From positions 1 to 6,077 of the forward strand of contig DEQA01000022.1 of the NCBI GenBank assembly GCA_002359075.1: 6,077 nt of DNA, in the 5' to 3' direction. The translations under genes and the position numbers were made by a program. This document shows positions 1 to 5,166 of the stretch, one piece after another (position 1 is the stretch's first letter; each line of letters starts with the position of its first letter). The DNA comes from Planococcaceae bacterium UBA3378. GTDB taxonomy: Bacteria; Bacillota; Bacilli; Bacillales_A; Planococcaceae. A model generated the notes under the pieces. The model saw only the letters and a program-made list of their open reading frames with translations. It had not been told where the DNA came from and did no database searches.

Positions 1-26
1 AGTCAAGTGCATAATCTTGTGTAAAA
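1..26 (+). repeat. Left terminal inverted repeat of the IS
   Basis: Compared with the reverse complement of 1368-1393, 19 of 26 positions match by eye. The inner block TTGTGTAAAA (17-26) is identical, and the outer part shares an AAGT block (5-8) and ATA (11-13). The tip may begin just outside the window. Confidence 0.65.
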
Positions 27-64
27 TTCCTTTGTTAGATAAATGTACGTGTGATATGGTTATG

Positions 65-110
65 AATTGGATGAACGAAAAGGCGTCCACGCCTTTTCGT
101 TCATCCAATT
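65..110. terminator. 21-bp perfect hairpin downstream of the transposase, bidirectional terminator-like
   Basis: Arms 65-85 and 90-110 are perfect reverse complements around a 4-nt loop (TCCA). The centre reads AAAAGGCG-TCCA-CGCCTTTT, the usual shape of a bidirectional intrinsic terminator with A and T tracts built into the stem. It starts about 20 nt past the transposase stop codon. The likely roles are to end the transposase transcript and to block antisense transcription entering from the left flank. The tract after the hairpin is weak on the minus strand and only a short T run on the plus strand, so the terminator role is inferred; the palindrome itself is plain. Confidence 0.6.
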
Positions 111-129
111 TTCGCCGTGCAGCATCGTC

Positions 130-1302
130 TTATTTTTTTGGTTTTATAGAACGTTTCTTCTTCCGTTCTTCGTCGTCAATTTGCATAAGAACGGCACCAA
201 TTAGGCGAAATGCAGACTGGTGATTCGGGAATATTCTAATTACCCGTTCACGCCGGCGTACCTCCTGATTGAGGCGTTCTAGATGATTGGTTGACTTAAT
301 AAACCGGTGAAGATTTTCCGGTGAATTTAAAAATTGTATGGCATCTTCGAAACCCTCTTCCAGCACATTTAGTGCCTTTTCATATCGTGGGTTGGCATGG
401 TATAAGTCCATCACTTCCTGGAGCTTTTCACGAGCTTCCTTTTCGGTTGGCTGGTCGAAGACTTCCCGTACTTTTCGCTTAAATGGTGCACTATCTTTTT
501 TAGGCAGTGAACTAAAGATATTCCGTTTAAAATGAACGGTACAGCGTTGCCAAGATGTACCGAGAAACACTTCTTTAATGGCCTTCTTTAATCCTTCATG
601 GGCGTCTGAAATGATAAGGTTTGGTTGATTCAAACCACGAGCTTTTAAACTTTTTAGAAAACATGACCAAGCTTGATAGCTCTCAACTTCCTGAATCGCA
701 AATCCTAGAACTTCAAAGCTGCCGAGTTCTGACAACGCCATAGCGATGTAGACACCTTTTGATACAACACGTCGTTTTTCACGTACTTTGATATACATAG
801 CATCGACATATAAATGAGTGTATTGTAGTGTTTCGAGCGGGCGGTTGGCCCATTCTTTTACAATCGGATCCAGCTTTTTCATCAATTTTGATACAAGAGA
901 AGCCGATACAGATTCACCAGCCAACTGCTCTACGACCTGTGTGACTTTCCGTGTGGAAACACCGTTAATGACCATTTCCATCATGCTTAAAATAAACGCT
1001 TGGTCCATACGCTGATAGCGTTCAAAAATCGTCGGTGTAAACTGTCCGTCCCTTGTCCGTGGGACTTTTAACGTGATTTTTCCTAGAGAAATCAAATAAT
1101 CACGTTCATAGTAGCCATTTCGATACGCTTTTCGTTCCTCGTTGCGTTCATATGCATCAGCTTGAATATAATGGTCTCTCTCATGTTCCATATATTCATT
1201 CAGCAGTAAAATAATTGAGGACTTAACTACACCGGTTAAATCGGATTGAAGGATTGCATTTTCCATTTCTTCGAGATTTAGTGTAAACTGTAATTGAGTC
1301 AT
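130..1302 (-). CDS. IS256-family transposase (mutator type, DDE)
   Basis: This enzyme catalyses excision and insertion of the surrounding IS. It is 390 aa, the usual full length for IS256-type transposases. The catalytic residues can be placed as D167 (YVDAMYIKVR), D233 (ISDAHEGLK) and E342 in the signature NHLERLNQEVRRR (339-351). A C-x-x-H pair (WQRCTVHFKRN, C254 and H257) sits between the second D and the E, as is common in the mutator group. The N-terminal ~100 residues are the likely DNA-binding part. The reading frame stays open upstream to a TTG at 1377, but the ATG at 1302 is preferred because AGGGGG (1315-1310) lies 7 nt before it and the family normally begins with a short sequence followed by LNLEE. 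The C-terminus ends in a basic tail (KKKRSIKPKK). No frameshift or missing key residue is visible, so it is probably active. Start and SD are part of an inverted repeat described separately. Confidence 0.95.
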   Translation of the reverse strand: MTQLQFTLNLEEMENAILQSDLTGVVKSSIILLLNEYMEHERDHYIQADAYERNEERKAYRNGYYERDYLISLGKITLKVPRTRDGQFTPTIFERYQRMDQAFILSMMEMVINGVSTRKVTQVVEQLAGESVSASLVSKLMKKLDPIVKEWANRPLETLQYTHLYVDAMYIKVREKRRVVSKGVYIAMALSELGSFEVLGFAIQEVESYQAWSCFLKSLKARGLNQPNLIISDAHEGLKKAIKEVFLGTSWQRCTVHFKRNIFSSLPKKDSAPFKRKVREVFDQPTEKEAREKLQEVMDLYHANPRYEKALNVLEEGFEDAIQFLNSPENLHRFIKSTNHLERLNQEVRRRERVIRIFPNHQSAFRLIGAVLMQIDDEERKKKRSIKPKK

Positions 1303-1361
1303 TTGAATTCCCCCTAAGATATTTGGTCGCACATCTATCTTTCCCAGGAATTCAAATGACT
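1297..1361 (-). promoter_or_regulatory. 15-bp inverted repeat covering the transposase start site
   Basis: Positions 1347-1361 and 1297-1311 are perfect 15-nt reverse complements separated by 35 nt. Read on the minus strand, the 3' arm includes the last G residues of the Shine-Dalgarno, the spacer, the ATG and the next codon. A transcript starting upstream of 1361 can therefore hide the start codon in a stem, while one starting inside the loop cannot. This is the same logic known for IS10 and IS50, where read-through RNA is folded so that transposase is not translated. The repeat is seen directly; the regulatory role is inferred. Confidence 0.6.
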
Positions 1362-1377
1362 TTTCATTTTTACACAA
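1349..1377 (-). promoter_or_regulatory. Candidate transposase promoter overlapping the right terminal repeat
   Basis: On the minus strand TTGTGT (1377-1372, part of the terminal repeat) is followed after 17 nt by TGAATT (1354-1349). The -10 match is weak. If used, transcription would start near 1342, inside the loop of the inverted repeat at 1297-1361, so the native message would escape the start-codon hairpin. Confidence 0.3.
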
Positions 1378-1393
1378 TTATATATACTTCACC
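1368..1393 (-). repeat. Right terminal inverted repeat of the IS
   Basis: Read on the minus strand it begins GGTGAAGT and ends ATAATTGTGTAAAA, very close to my recollection of the IS256 end (an AAGT block, then ATAATTGTGTAAAA). It pairs with 1-26 at 19 of 26 positions. It supplies the last few codons and the TAA stop of the interrupted gene upstream. The tip could lie one or two bases further out, within the GGGG run at 1395-1392. Confidence 0.7.
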
Positions 1394-1728
1394 CCAAATA
1401 AAACAACAAGCAAGACAACGGCAATTGTTCCTATCCATACTACACTTTTAATAGGTGTCAGCAACATAACGAGATTGGCAATAAGACAAATAATCAATCC
1501 GTATTGCAGGATGAACATCCAGTAGTTTCCGATGACAGCAAGCGGTTTTAGCAGTTCATGGACCCGTCCCAAAATAAACCCAAACGATACAATGAACAGG
1601 ATAAGCCAATAAAGTGGTTCAAGGCGGAAAATATGAAGCGCTACGAGCCACTTCTTTAAATTCCAACCTAAATAAAATGTAATTCCGCCATACAAAGCTA
1701 TGACGAGCGCTCCCATTAACACCCGCAT
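1378..1728 (-). pseudogene. N-terminal membrane part of a probable metallophosphoesterase, cut off by the IS
   Basis: The remaining ORF is 116 codons and almost entirely hydrophobic, with four probable membrane helices near residues 3-23, 38-55, 66-90 and 95-113. The motif YGGITFYLGWN (13-23) and the helix pattern resemble the N-terminal anchor of Bacillales calcineurin-like metallophosphoesterases (YkoQ-type), whose catalytic domain follows the last helix. No metal-binding residues are present here, because the ORF enters the terminal repeat of the IS around 1393 and stops at a TAA in it. The final residues (about VKYI) are therefore IS-encoded. The catalytic half should lie beyond the left end of the window. 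ATG at 1728 is preferred over GTG at 1737: the AGAGGAG is 10 nt before the ATG but almost touches the GTG. The stop and the transposase frame are in phase and directly adjacent. The family call rests on recalled N-terminal similarity only; a stand-alone 4-TM protein with a replaced C-terminus is the alternative. Confidence 0.6.
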
Positions 1729-1750
1729 ATTGTGCACGCTCCTCTATTTT

Positions 1751-1780
1751 CTTATAATGAGAATCACAGTTTTTTGTCAG
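1751..1780 (-). promoter_or_regulatory. Candidate promoter proximal to the truncated gene
   Basis: On the minus strand CTGACA (1780-1775) and TATAAG (1756-1751) are 18 nt apart, a fair sigma-A match. The -10 lies 22 nt before the ATG at 1728, so the leader would be very short but still include the AGAGGAG site. Confidence 0.35.
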
Positions 1781-1827
1781 CTATAAGCCGAAAGAAGGAT
1801 TCTTTTATGGAGAAATCCACTGAAAAA

Positions 1828-1836
1828 ATTATAGCA
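1828..1836 (-). promoter_or_regulatory. Extended -10 promoter upstream of the truncated gene
   Basis: The minus strand reads TGCTATAAT, a perfect TATAAT with the TGn extension. The -35 region is poor (TTCGAT at an 18-nt spacing), which an extended -10 can tolerate. Transcription would start near 1820 and give a leader of roughly 90 nt to the ATG at 1728. It may act instead of, or with, the box at 1751-1780. Confidence 0.45.
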
Positions 1837-1904
1837 CGTCTGGGAAAGTGAATCGAACCCAGGCGGAAAAAACTTTTTGGGAAGTGTGATATTTTAAAGG
1901 AAAT

Positions 1905-1991
1905 GCCCGCTTTGATGGCGCGGGAACATCCCCGCACGTAAAGCCTGTATCTTTTACCTGCTGATAACTCAGCCAACATAAAACCGGCAAC
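1905..1991. other. Intergenic stretch with clustered small inverted repeats
   Basis: The stretch from 1729 to 2039 has no convincing gene. Within it several short inverted repeats follow one another: GCGGG (1920-1924) can pair either with CCCGC at 1906-1910 or with CCCGC at 1931-1935; GTAAA (1938-1942) pairs with TTTAC (1953-1957); GCTGA (1960-1964) pairs with TCAGC (1969-1973). CCGGCAAC (1984-1991) is the reverse complement of GTTGCCGG (2019-2026) in the adjacent terminator. It could be a structured RNA, the remnant of a dispersed repeat, or chance. I do not recognise a known RNA family. Two small overlapping reading frames cross it on the minus strand but show no SD and no protein-like pattern. 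Confidence 0.35.
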
Positions 1992-2001
1992 ACCTTAACA
2001 C

Positions 2002-2035
2002 AAAAAGAGTACACTGCCGTTGCCGGCAGTGCACT
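2002..2035 (-). terminator. Intrinsic terminator of the two-component operon
   Basis: Arms 2008-2019 and 2024-2035 form a 12-bp stem around a 4-nt loop. On the minus strand the single non-Watson-Crick position is a G-U pair, and the stem is followed by CTTTTTGTG (U tract at about 2006-2002). It begins only 4 nt after the kinase stop codon, as expected for the end of an operon. Confidence 0.9.
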
Positions 2036-2039
2036 ATCT

Positions 2040-4229
2040 TTATACAGTATTAATTTTTACGATGACTTTAAACAGGTCACCATCTACTTCAATTTTCATT
2101 TGGCCTCCGTGCAAATCTACAATAGATTGCGCAATCGCAAGACCAAGTCCTGAGCCTTCCGTATGACGGGATGTATCGGCTCGTTTGAAGCGCTCCGTCA
2201 GTTCTTCTACATTTTCGCTGAGCTCATACTTCGCTACATTTTTCACGGAGAATTCCGCTATGCCTGAAACTGTACGCAATGAAACATATACACGTGTTCC
2301 TTCCAGGCTGTACTTTCGGGCATTCAGAAGCAGATTATCGACAACACGCCACCATTTCTGTCCATCCACTTCAGCATATACCGGTTGATCATGAATCGCC
2401 ACCCGCAAGTCAAGTCCTGCAGCAGTAAAGTCTTCTTCATGTTCTCCTGCAGCCTGCTGAAGCATTTGAGCTAAATCTACACGCTGCTTGATGATCTCCA
2501 CGTTCCCACTCGCCATTTTTGAAACATCGAACAAATCCTCAATGAGTGTTTTTAGCTTCGCTGATTTCTGATCTAAAATCCCGACGTATTTTTCTCTTTC
2601 CTCTTCTGTCAAATCCGGATTTTTCAAAAGGTCCGTATACGTAATGATCGATGTTAACGGTGTACGAAGATCATGGCTGACATTCGTAATCAGCTCTGTC
2701 TTCAGCCGTTCACTCTTCGCCTGCTCTTTCATCGATAACTCGATTCCTTTTCGCAGGTCATTCAGATTTTCTGCATGGCGTGCAATCGGCGATTTTCCCT
2801 TTACTTTTATCGGAGCTGTCAGTCGTCCTGCCGCCATATCCTCAGTCTGCTTCATTACACGGTTTAGATAGCCCATGCGCCGCAAAAAGATATACAAAGC
2901 CGGCAATAAAATAAAGGTAAACAACGGAGCATACACAATGATTAACCCAAACTCAAGTGTCACACCGGCCAGCCCTACGCCCCCTAAGAAAAAGATAGCG
3001 AGCAACGCCGTCATTTGAATACCGATAGTGCGATTCAGGAAAGCATCCTGAGCTGCTCGGACGATTTTCATCACGAAAGAATCACTAAACGGTTCCTCTT
3101 CCGATTTGATGGATAAATAGGCCCACACCGCTGTTAATATCGTTGCGCTGAATAAAACAAATTGTATTCCTATTAAAAAGATCAGCTCGATTCCATTACG
3201 GAAACTGCCATACATTGTATATTCATACAATATATTTTGAATCCGGTAAACCCCGTTTTCCATTGCAGATAGAGTAAATAAAGCTAAAATAAACGAAACA
3301 GCTATTTTCACATCCGGCATTAGACGATAGAAACGTTCTTCCACATCCAAAACGCCGCTAAACAGCTGCCAACTTGGCGTCCAGACTGTAAACAATAAGA
3401 ATACCGCTGCTAAAGATCCCGCCCAGAGCAAATAGAAGATGATTTTTTCCACCTTGAAAACATGATAATCTTCACTAAAGCCCGATTTTGTGAGCATGGA
3501 TTTCGACAAGCTGATGGAACCTGTAAAGTAACGTTCTTCCTGATTCACTTGTACCTGCAATTCATAGTAATCCAACCCTGGAGAATTTGTATAATTACCT
3601 AACTCAATAGAAGAGACAGCTTCCGCCTGCAAGGGATTGGATTCAGTAAATGTCTGAGTATAGGCTTTCTTCTCATCTCCGCCTTTTTCTACACTTTTGG
3701 ATGTTTCTATATCCATTAAATTATAATCAAAATAGCTATATGACGATTTGAACTCCCGTACTTCTTGTTCAAAATCTTTTTTATACTCGTTAAGTGCTTC
3801 TTTCTTTAAAGCAATAATTTTATCCTTTACTACATCGTCGCTTTCGAAATTCTTTTTGATCTCTTCAAGCTTGTTGTTGCGTTCCTCTTCAAGTGCTGCT
3901 TTTGCCGCTTCCCCTATTGCAGGATCAGCCAGACGCTCACTGTACTGTGATTCGATGTTCATCAATTGATCACTGAGTGTGCCATAGTAATTACGATAAC
4001 GATCGATTTCATCTGATGTGACATCTATATTGTCCATCACTTTTTCAAAATCGATTGGATTCAGGATATATTGTCGAAGTCCCCTTAAAAACTCTTCCTC
4101 ATTATTCTGAAAACGGTCAGTATAGAAGTAATTATCAGACAGCAGTTCCTGTCCGCGATGTAAAAAAGAAATACCGCCATAAGCGATAACAAACATAAGA
4201 AAAAGTGTGAGGAACAATCTGTTTTTCAC
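2040..4229 (-). CDS. Multi-TM sensor histidine kinase (HAMP-like, HisKA, HATPase_c)
   Basis: This is a membrane sensor kinase of 729 aa that should phosphorylate the response regulator encoded just upstream. Order of parts: TM1 at 5-23; a large, charged, helix-rich outer domain at about 25-258 with coiled-coil-like stretches (85-160); then TM segments near 262-283, 307-323, 347-372, 401-424 and 428-450; a HAMP-like linker (451-505); HisKA with the phosphoacceptor H519 in NVSHDLRTPL; the N box VDNLLLNARKYS (630-641); and a C-terminal ATPase with FKRADTSRH (681-689) and the G2 box EGSGLGLAI (691-699). The usual G1 box D-x-G-x-G is absent: the matching region reads SVKNVAKYELSENVEEL (661-677). 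The start is GTG (4229-4227) with a perfect AGGAGG (4243-4238) 8 nt before it; an ATG four bases after the AGGAGG is out of frame. The gene is followed directly by a strong terminator. Signal sensed and targets are unknown. Confidence 0.93.
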   Translation of the reverse strand: MKNRLFLTLFLMFVIAYGGISFLHRGQELLSDNYFYTDRFQNNEEEFLRGLRQYILNPIDFEKVMDNIDVTSDEIDRYRNYYGTLSDQLMNIESQYSERLADPAIGEAAKAALEEERNNKLEEIKKNFESDDVVKDKIIALKKEALNEYKKDFEQEVREFKSSYSYFDYNLMDIETSKSVEKGGDEKKAYTQTFTESNPLQAEAVSSIELGNYTNSPGLDYYELQVQVNQEERYFTGSISLSKSMLTKSGFSEDYHVFKVEKIIFYLLWAGSLAAVFLLFTVWTPSWQLFSGVLDVEERFYRLMPDVKIAVSFILALFTLSAMENGVYRIQNILYEYTMYGSFRNGIELIFLIGIQFVLFSATILTAVWAYLSIKSEEEPFSDSFVMKIVRAAQDAFLNRTIGIQMTALLAIFFLGGVGLAGVTLEFGLIIVYAPLFTFILLPALYIFLRRMGYLNRVMKQTEDMAAGRLTAPIKVKGKSPIARHAENLNDLRKGIELSMKEQAKSERLKTELITNVSHDLRTPLTSIITYTDLLKNPDLTEEEREKYVGILDQKSAKLKTLIEDLFDVSKMASGNVEIIKQRVDLAQMLQQAAGEHEEDFTAAGLDLRVAIHDQPVYAEVDGQKWWRVVDNLLLNARKYSLEGTRVYVSLRTVSGIAEFSVKNVAKYELSENVEELTERFKRADTSRHTEGSGLGLAIAQSIVDLHGGQMKIEVDGDLFKVIVKINTV

Positions 4230-4237
4230 TTGTCATT

Positions 4238-4243
4238 CCTCCT
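4238..4243 (-). promoter_or_regulatory. Shine-Dalgarno AGGAGG of the kinase, overlapping the small ORF stop
   Basis: The minus strand reads TTTTAGGAGG, in which the TAG stop (4244-4242) of the small upstream ORF forms part of the AGGAGG. It lies 8 nt before the GTG start of the kinase. Ribosomes ending the small ORF would be placed on this site, which suggests translational coupling. It also decides the GTG start over the ATG at 4237. Confidence 0.85.
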
Positions 4244-4385
4244 AAAACAGCTTTCGTAAAAGCTTGATGGTATCCATCAAATTTGTATCTACCCAGCTCC
4301 ATACGTATGCCCCGATGCATACGATCCCTACAGCAGCAGCGATTAGGCTGCATGTTGAACAAAGGAGCAGTACTTTATTTTTCAA
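4242..4385 (-). CDS. Small single-TM protein with CxxC, between regulator and kinase genes
   Basis: I do not recognise this protein. The ORF is 47 codons from a TTG at 4385 that overlaps the regulator's 3' end by 11 nt; its TAG lies inside the kinase Shine-Dalgarno. The product starts MKNK, then has one membrane helix at about residues 5-29 (VLLLCSTC, LIAAAVGIVCIGAYVW) with Cys at 9, 12 and 23, then a WSWVDTN link and a basic amphipathic tail ending IKLLRKLF. A positive start, a single helix and full use of the gap between its neighbours are what a real membrane peptide would show. No good SD is visible before the TTG; an in-frame TTG at 4397 is an alternative start. Translation may depend on ribosomes finishing the regulator. 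It could be an accessory subunit that tunes the kinase, as small membrane peptides do in some two-component systems, but this is inference from position only. Confidence 0.55.
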   Translation of the reverse strand: MKNKVLLLCSTCSLIAAAVGIVCIGAYVWSWVDTNLMDTIKLLRKLF

Positions 4386-5058
4386 TTTTGTATCCAAGGC
4401 CCCACACCACTTTCAGATAACGCGGATTTTTCGGATCGGCTTCGATTTTTTCACGGATTTTCCGGATATGCACGGCTACGATGTTTTCCGCGTTATACGC
4501 TTCCTCATTCCACACAATTTCATAAATTTCATTGATGGAAAACACACGTCCTGCATTTTTCAGCAGCAGCTCTGTGATTTTATATTCGATCGGTGTCAGC
4601 TTCACAGGCTCTCCGTCCACCCGTACCTCTTTTGCTTCCGGGTGCAGTGTAAGCCCTGATTCCTCCTCCTGCTGGCGGTATGTACCAAGCTCGGTATAAC
4701 GCCGCAGCTGGCTTTTTACACGTGCCATTAACTCCAATGGGTGAAACGGCTTTGTTAAATAATCATCCGCACCAACCGACAATCCGTGAATTTTATCCGT
4801 ATCTTCTGCTTTTGCACTGAGCATAAGAATCGGGATGTTACGCTCCGCACGTATTTTGAATGTTGCTGTAATACCGTCCATTTTCGGCATCATGATATCT
4901 AGGATAATCAGATGGACTTCATTTTTTTCAAGAAGCTCCAACGCTTCGCTGCCATCCGCCGCCTTCAGCACATGATACCCTTCGTTTTTCAGATAGATCT
5001 CTATTCCGTCACGGATATCCTTATCATCATCCGTGACAAGCACAGTTAGCTTGCTCAT
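4375..5058 (-). CDS. OmpR/PhoB-family response regulator
   Basis: This cytoplasmic transcription factor is probably activated by the kinase encoded downstream in the same operon. It is 227 aa, the normal family length. The receiver domain (about 1-120) has the acidic pair D10/D11, the phosphoacceptor D54 in ILDIMMPKMDG, S81 in MLSAKAEDTDKI, and K103 in DDYLTKPFHPLEL. The C-terminal winged helix (about 135-227) shows LTPIEYKITELLLKNAGRVF, HIRKIREKIE and the terminal wing VVWGLGYKIEK. Two adjacent ATGs exist at 5061 and 5058; the second is chosen because GAGGTG then lies at the better distance (6 nt against 3) and MSKLTVLVTDDD is a standard beginning. The upstream region has a palindrome and direct repeats that could be its own binding site. 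Its stop overlaps the small membrane ORF. The regulated genes are not visible apart from possible self-regulation. Confidence 0.95.
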   Translation of the reverse strand: MSKLTVLVTDDDKDIRDGIEIYLKNEGYHVLKAADGSEALELLEKNEVHLIILDIMMPKMDGITATFKIRAERNIPILMLSAKAEDTDKIHGLSVGADDYLTKPFHPLELMARVKSQLRRYTELGTYRQQEEESGLTLHPEAKEVRVDGEPVKLTPIEYKITELLLKNAGRVFSINEIYEIVWNEEAYNAENIVAVHIRKIREKIEADPKNPRYLKVVWGLGYKIEK

Positions 5059-5081
5059 CATAAACACCTCACTGCTTTTTC

Positions 5082-5095
5082 CTATAAATTTATAG
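5082..5095 (-). promoter_or_regulatory. Probable -10 region of the two-component operon in a 14-bp palindrome
   Basis: CTATAAATTTATAG is a perfect palindrome; on the minus strand TATAAA (5094-5089) would serve as -10, about 30 nt before the start codon. No good -35 is visible at 16-18 nt spacing (A-rich instead), which fits a promoter that needs an activator. The palindrome may be an operator or only a product of AT richness. Confidence 0.4.
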
Positions 5096-5129
5096 TAAAA
5101 CATAAAAATGAGTTTTTTCTTATCCCAAA

Positions 5130-5149
5130 TCTGAAGAATTTCTTAAGAA
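5130..5149 (-). promoter_or_regulatory. Direct repeats 11 nt apart upstream of the operon promoter
   Basis: TCTGAAGAA (5130-5138) and TCTTAAGAA (5141-5149) match at 8 of 9 positions with an 11-nt period, one helical turn. OmpR-type regulators usually bind such tandem repeats as dimers. The repeats lie just upstream of where the -35 should be, about 36-55 bp upstream of the -10, the position expected for activation. The regulator encoded next is the natural candidate. The second copy is also part of a TTTCTTAAGAAA palindrome. Confidence 0.4.
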
Positions 5150-5166
5150 ATGGGCAAAAGACCGCT

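Larger units (their letters stand above)
1..1393 (-). mobile_element. IS256-family insertion sequence, apparently complete or nearly so
   Basis: The element consists of a full-length IS256-type transposase gene flanked by imperfect terminal inverted repeats at 1-26 and 1368-1393. Both ends carry the TTGTGTAAAA core that I recall from IS256-type ends, about 16 nt inside the tip. The exact tips are uncertain by a few bases. The left tip falls at or just before the first base of the window, so the target duplication (usually 8-9 bp in this family) cannot be tested here. The right end lies inside a host gene, a truncated membrane protein read in the same direction as the transposase. The element carries only the transposase, a long hairpin near its left end, and control sequences at its right end. 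With intact DDE residues it may still be mobile. Confidence 0.8.

Noticed and set aside
1303..1377. Extension of the transposase to a TTG at 1377
   Set aside because: The added 25 residues would be encoded by the terminal repeat and leader; the ATG at 1302 has a good SD and gives the usual family length.
1834..1866. GGGTTCGATTC on the minus strand, similar to a tRNA T-arm
   Set aside because: The T-stem partner does not follow the loop directly, and no anticodon arm, D-arm or acceptor stem can be found nearby. It is not a tRNA or a clear attachment site.
1905..1991. Resemblance of plus-strand ACGTAAAGCC after a small hairpin to the GACGCAAAGCC core of the class I cyclic-di-GMP riboswitch
   Set aside because: The GAAA tetraloop, the GCAAACC block and the closing helix cannot be placed, and the strand would point away from any visible gene start.
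1764..2014. Two overlapping minus-strand reading frames of 61 and 71 codons between the kinase and the truncated gene
   Set aside because: They overlap each other, one begins within the terminator, neither has an SD, and the translations show no domain or hydrophobic pattern.
4135..4362. A 75-codon minus-strand frame overlapping the regulator-kinase gap and the kinase start
   Set aside because: It runs about 95 nt into the kinase gene in another frame, is Cys/Arg/His-rich without pattern, and competes with the better-placed 47-codon frame at 4242-4385.
4264..4659. A 131-codon plus-strand frame opposite the response regulator
   Set aside because: It is the antisense shadow of a well-supported regulator gene and has no recognisable features of its own.
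5121..5160. CCCA...TGGG around the repeats at 5130-5149 as a terminator for the transporter gene
   Set aside because: The stem has several mismatches and no T run follows on either strand, so it fits a protein-binding region better.
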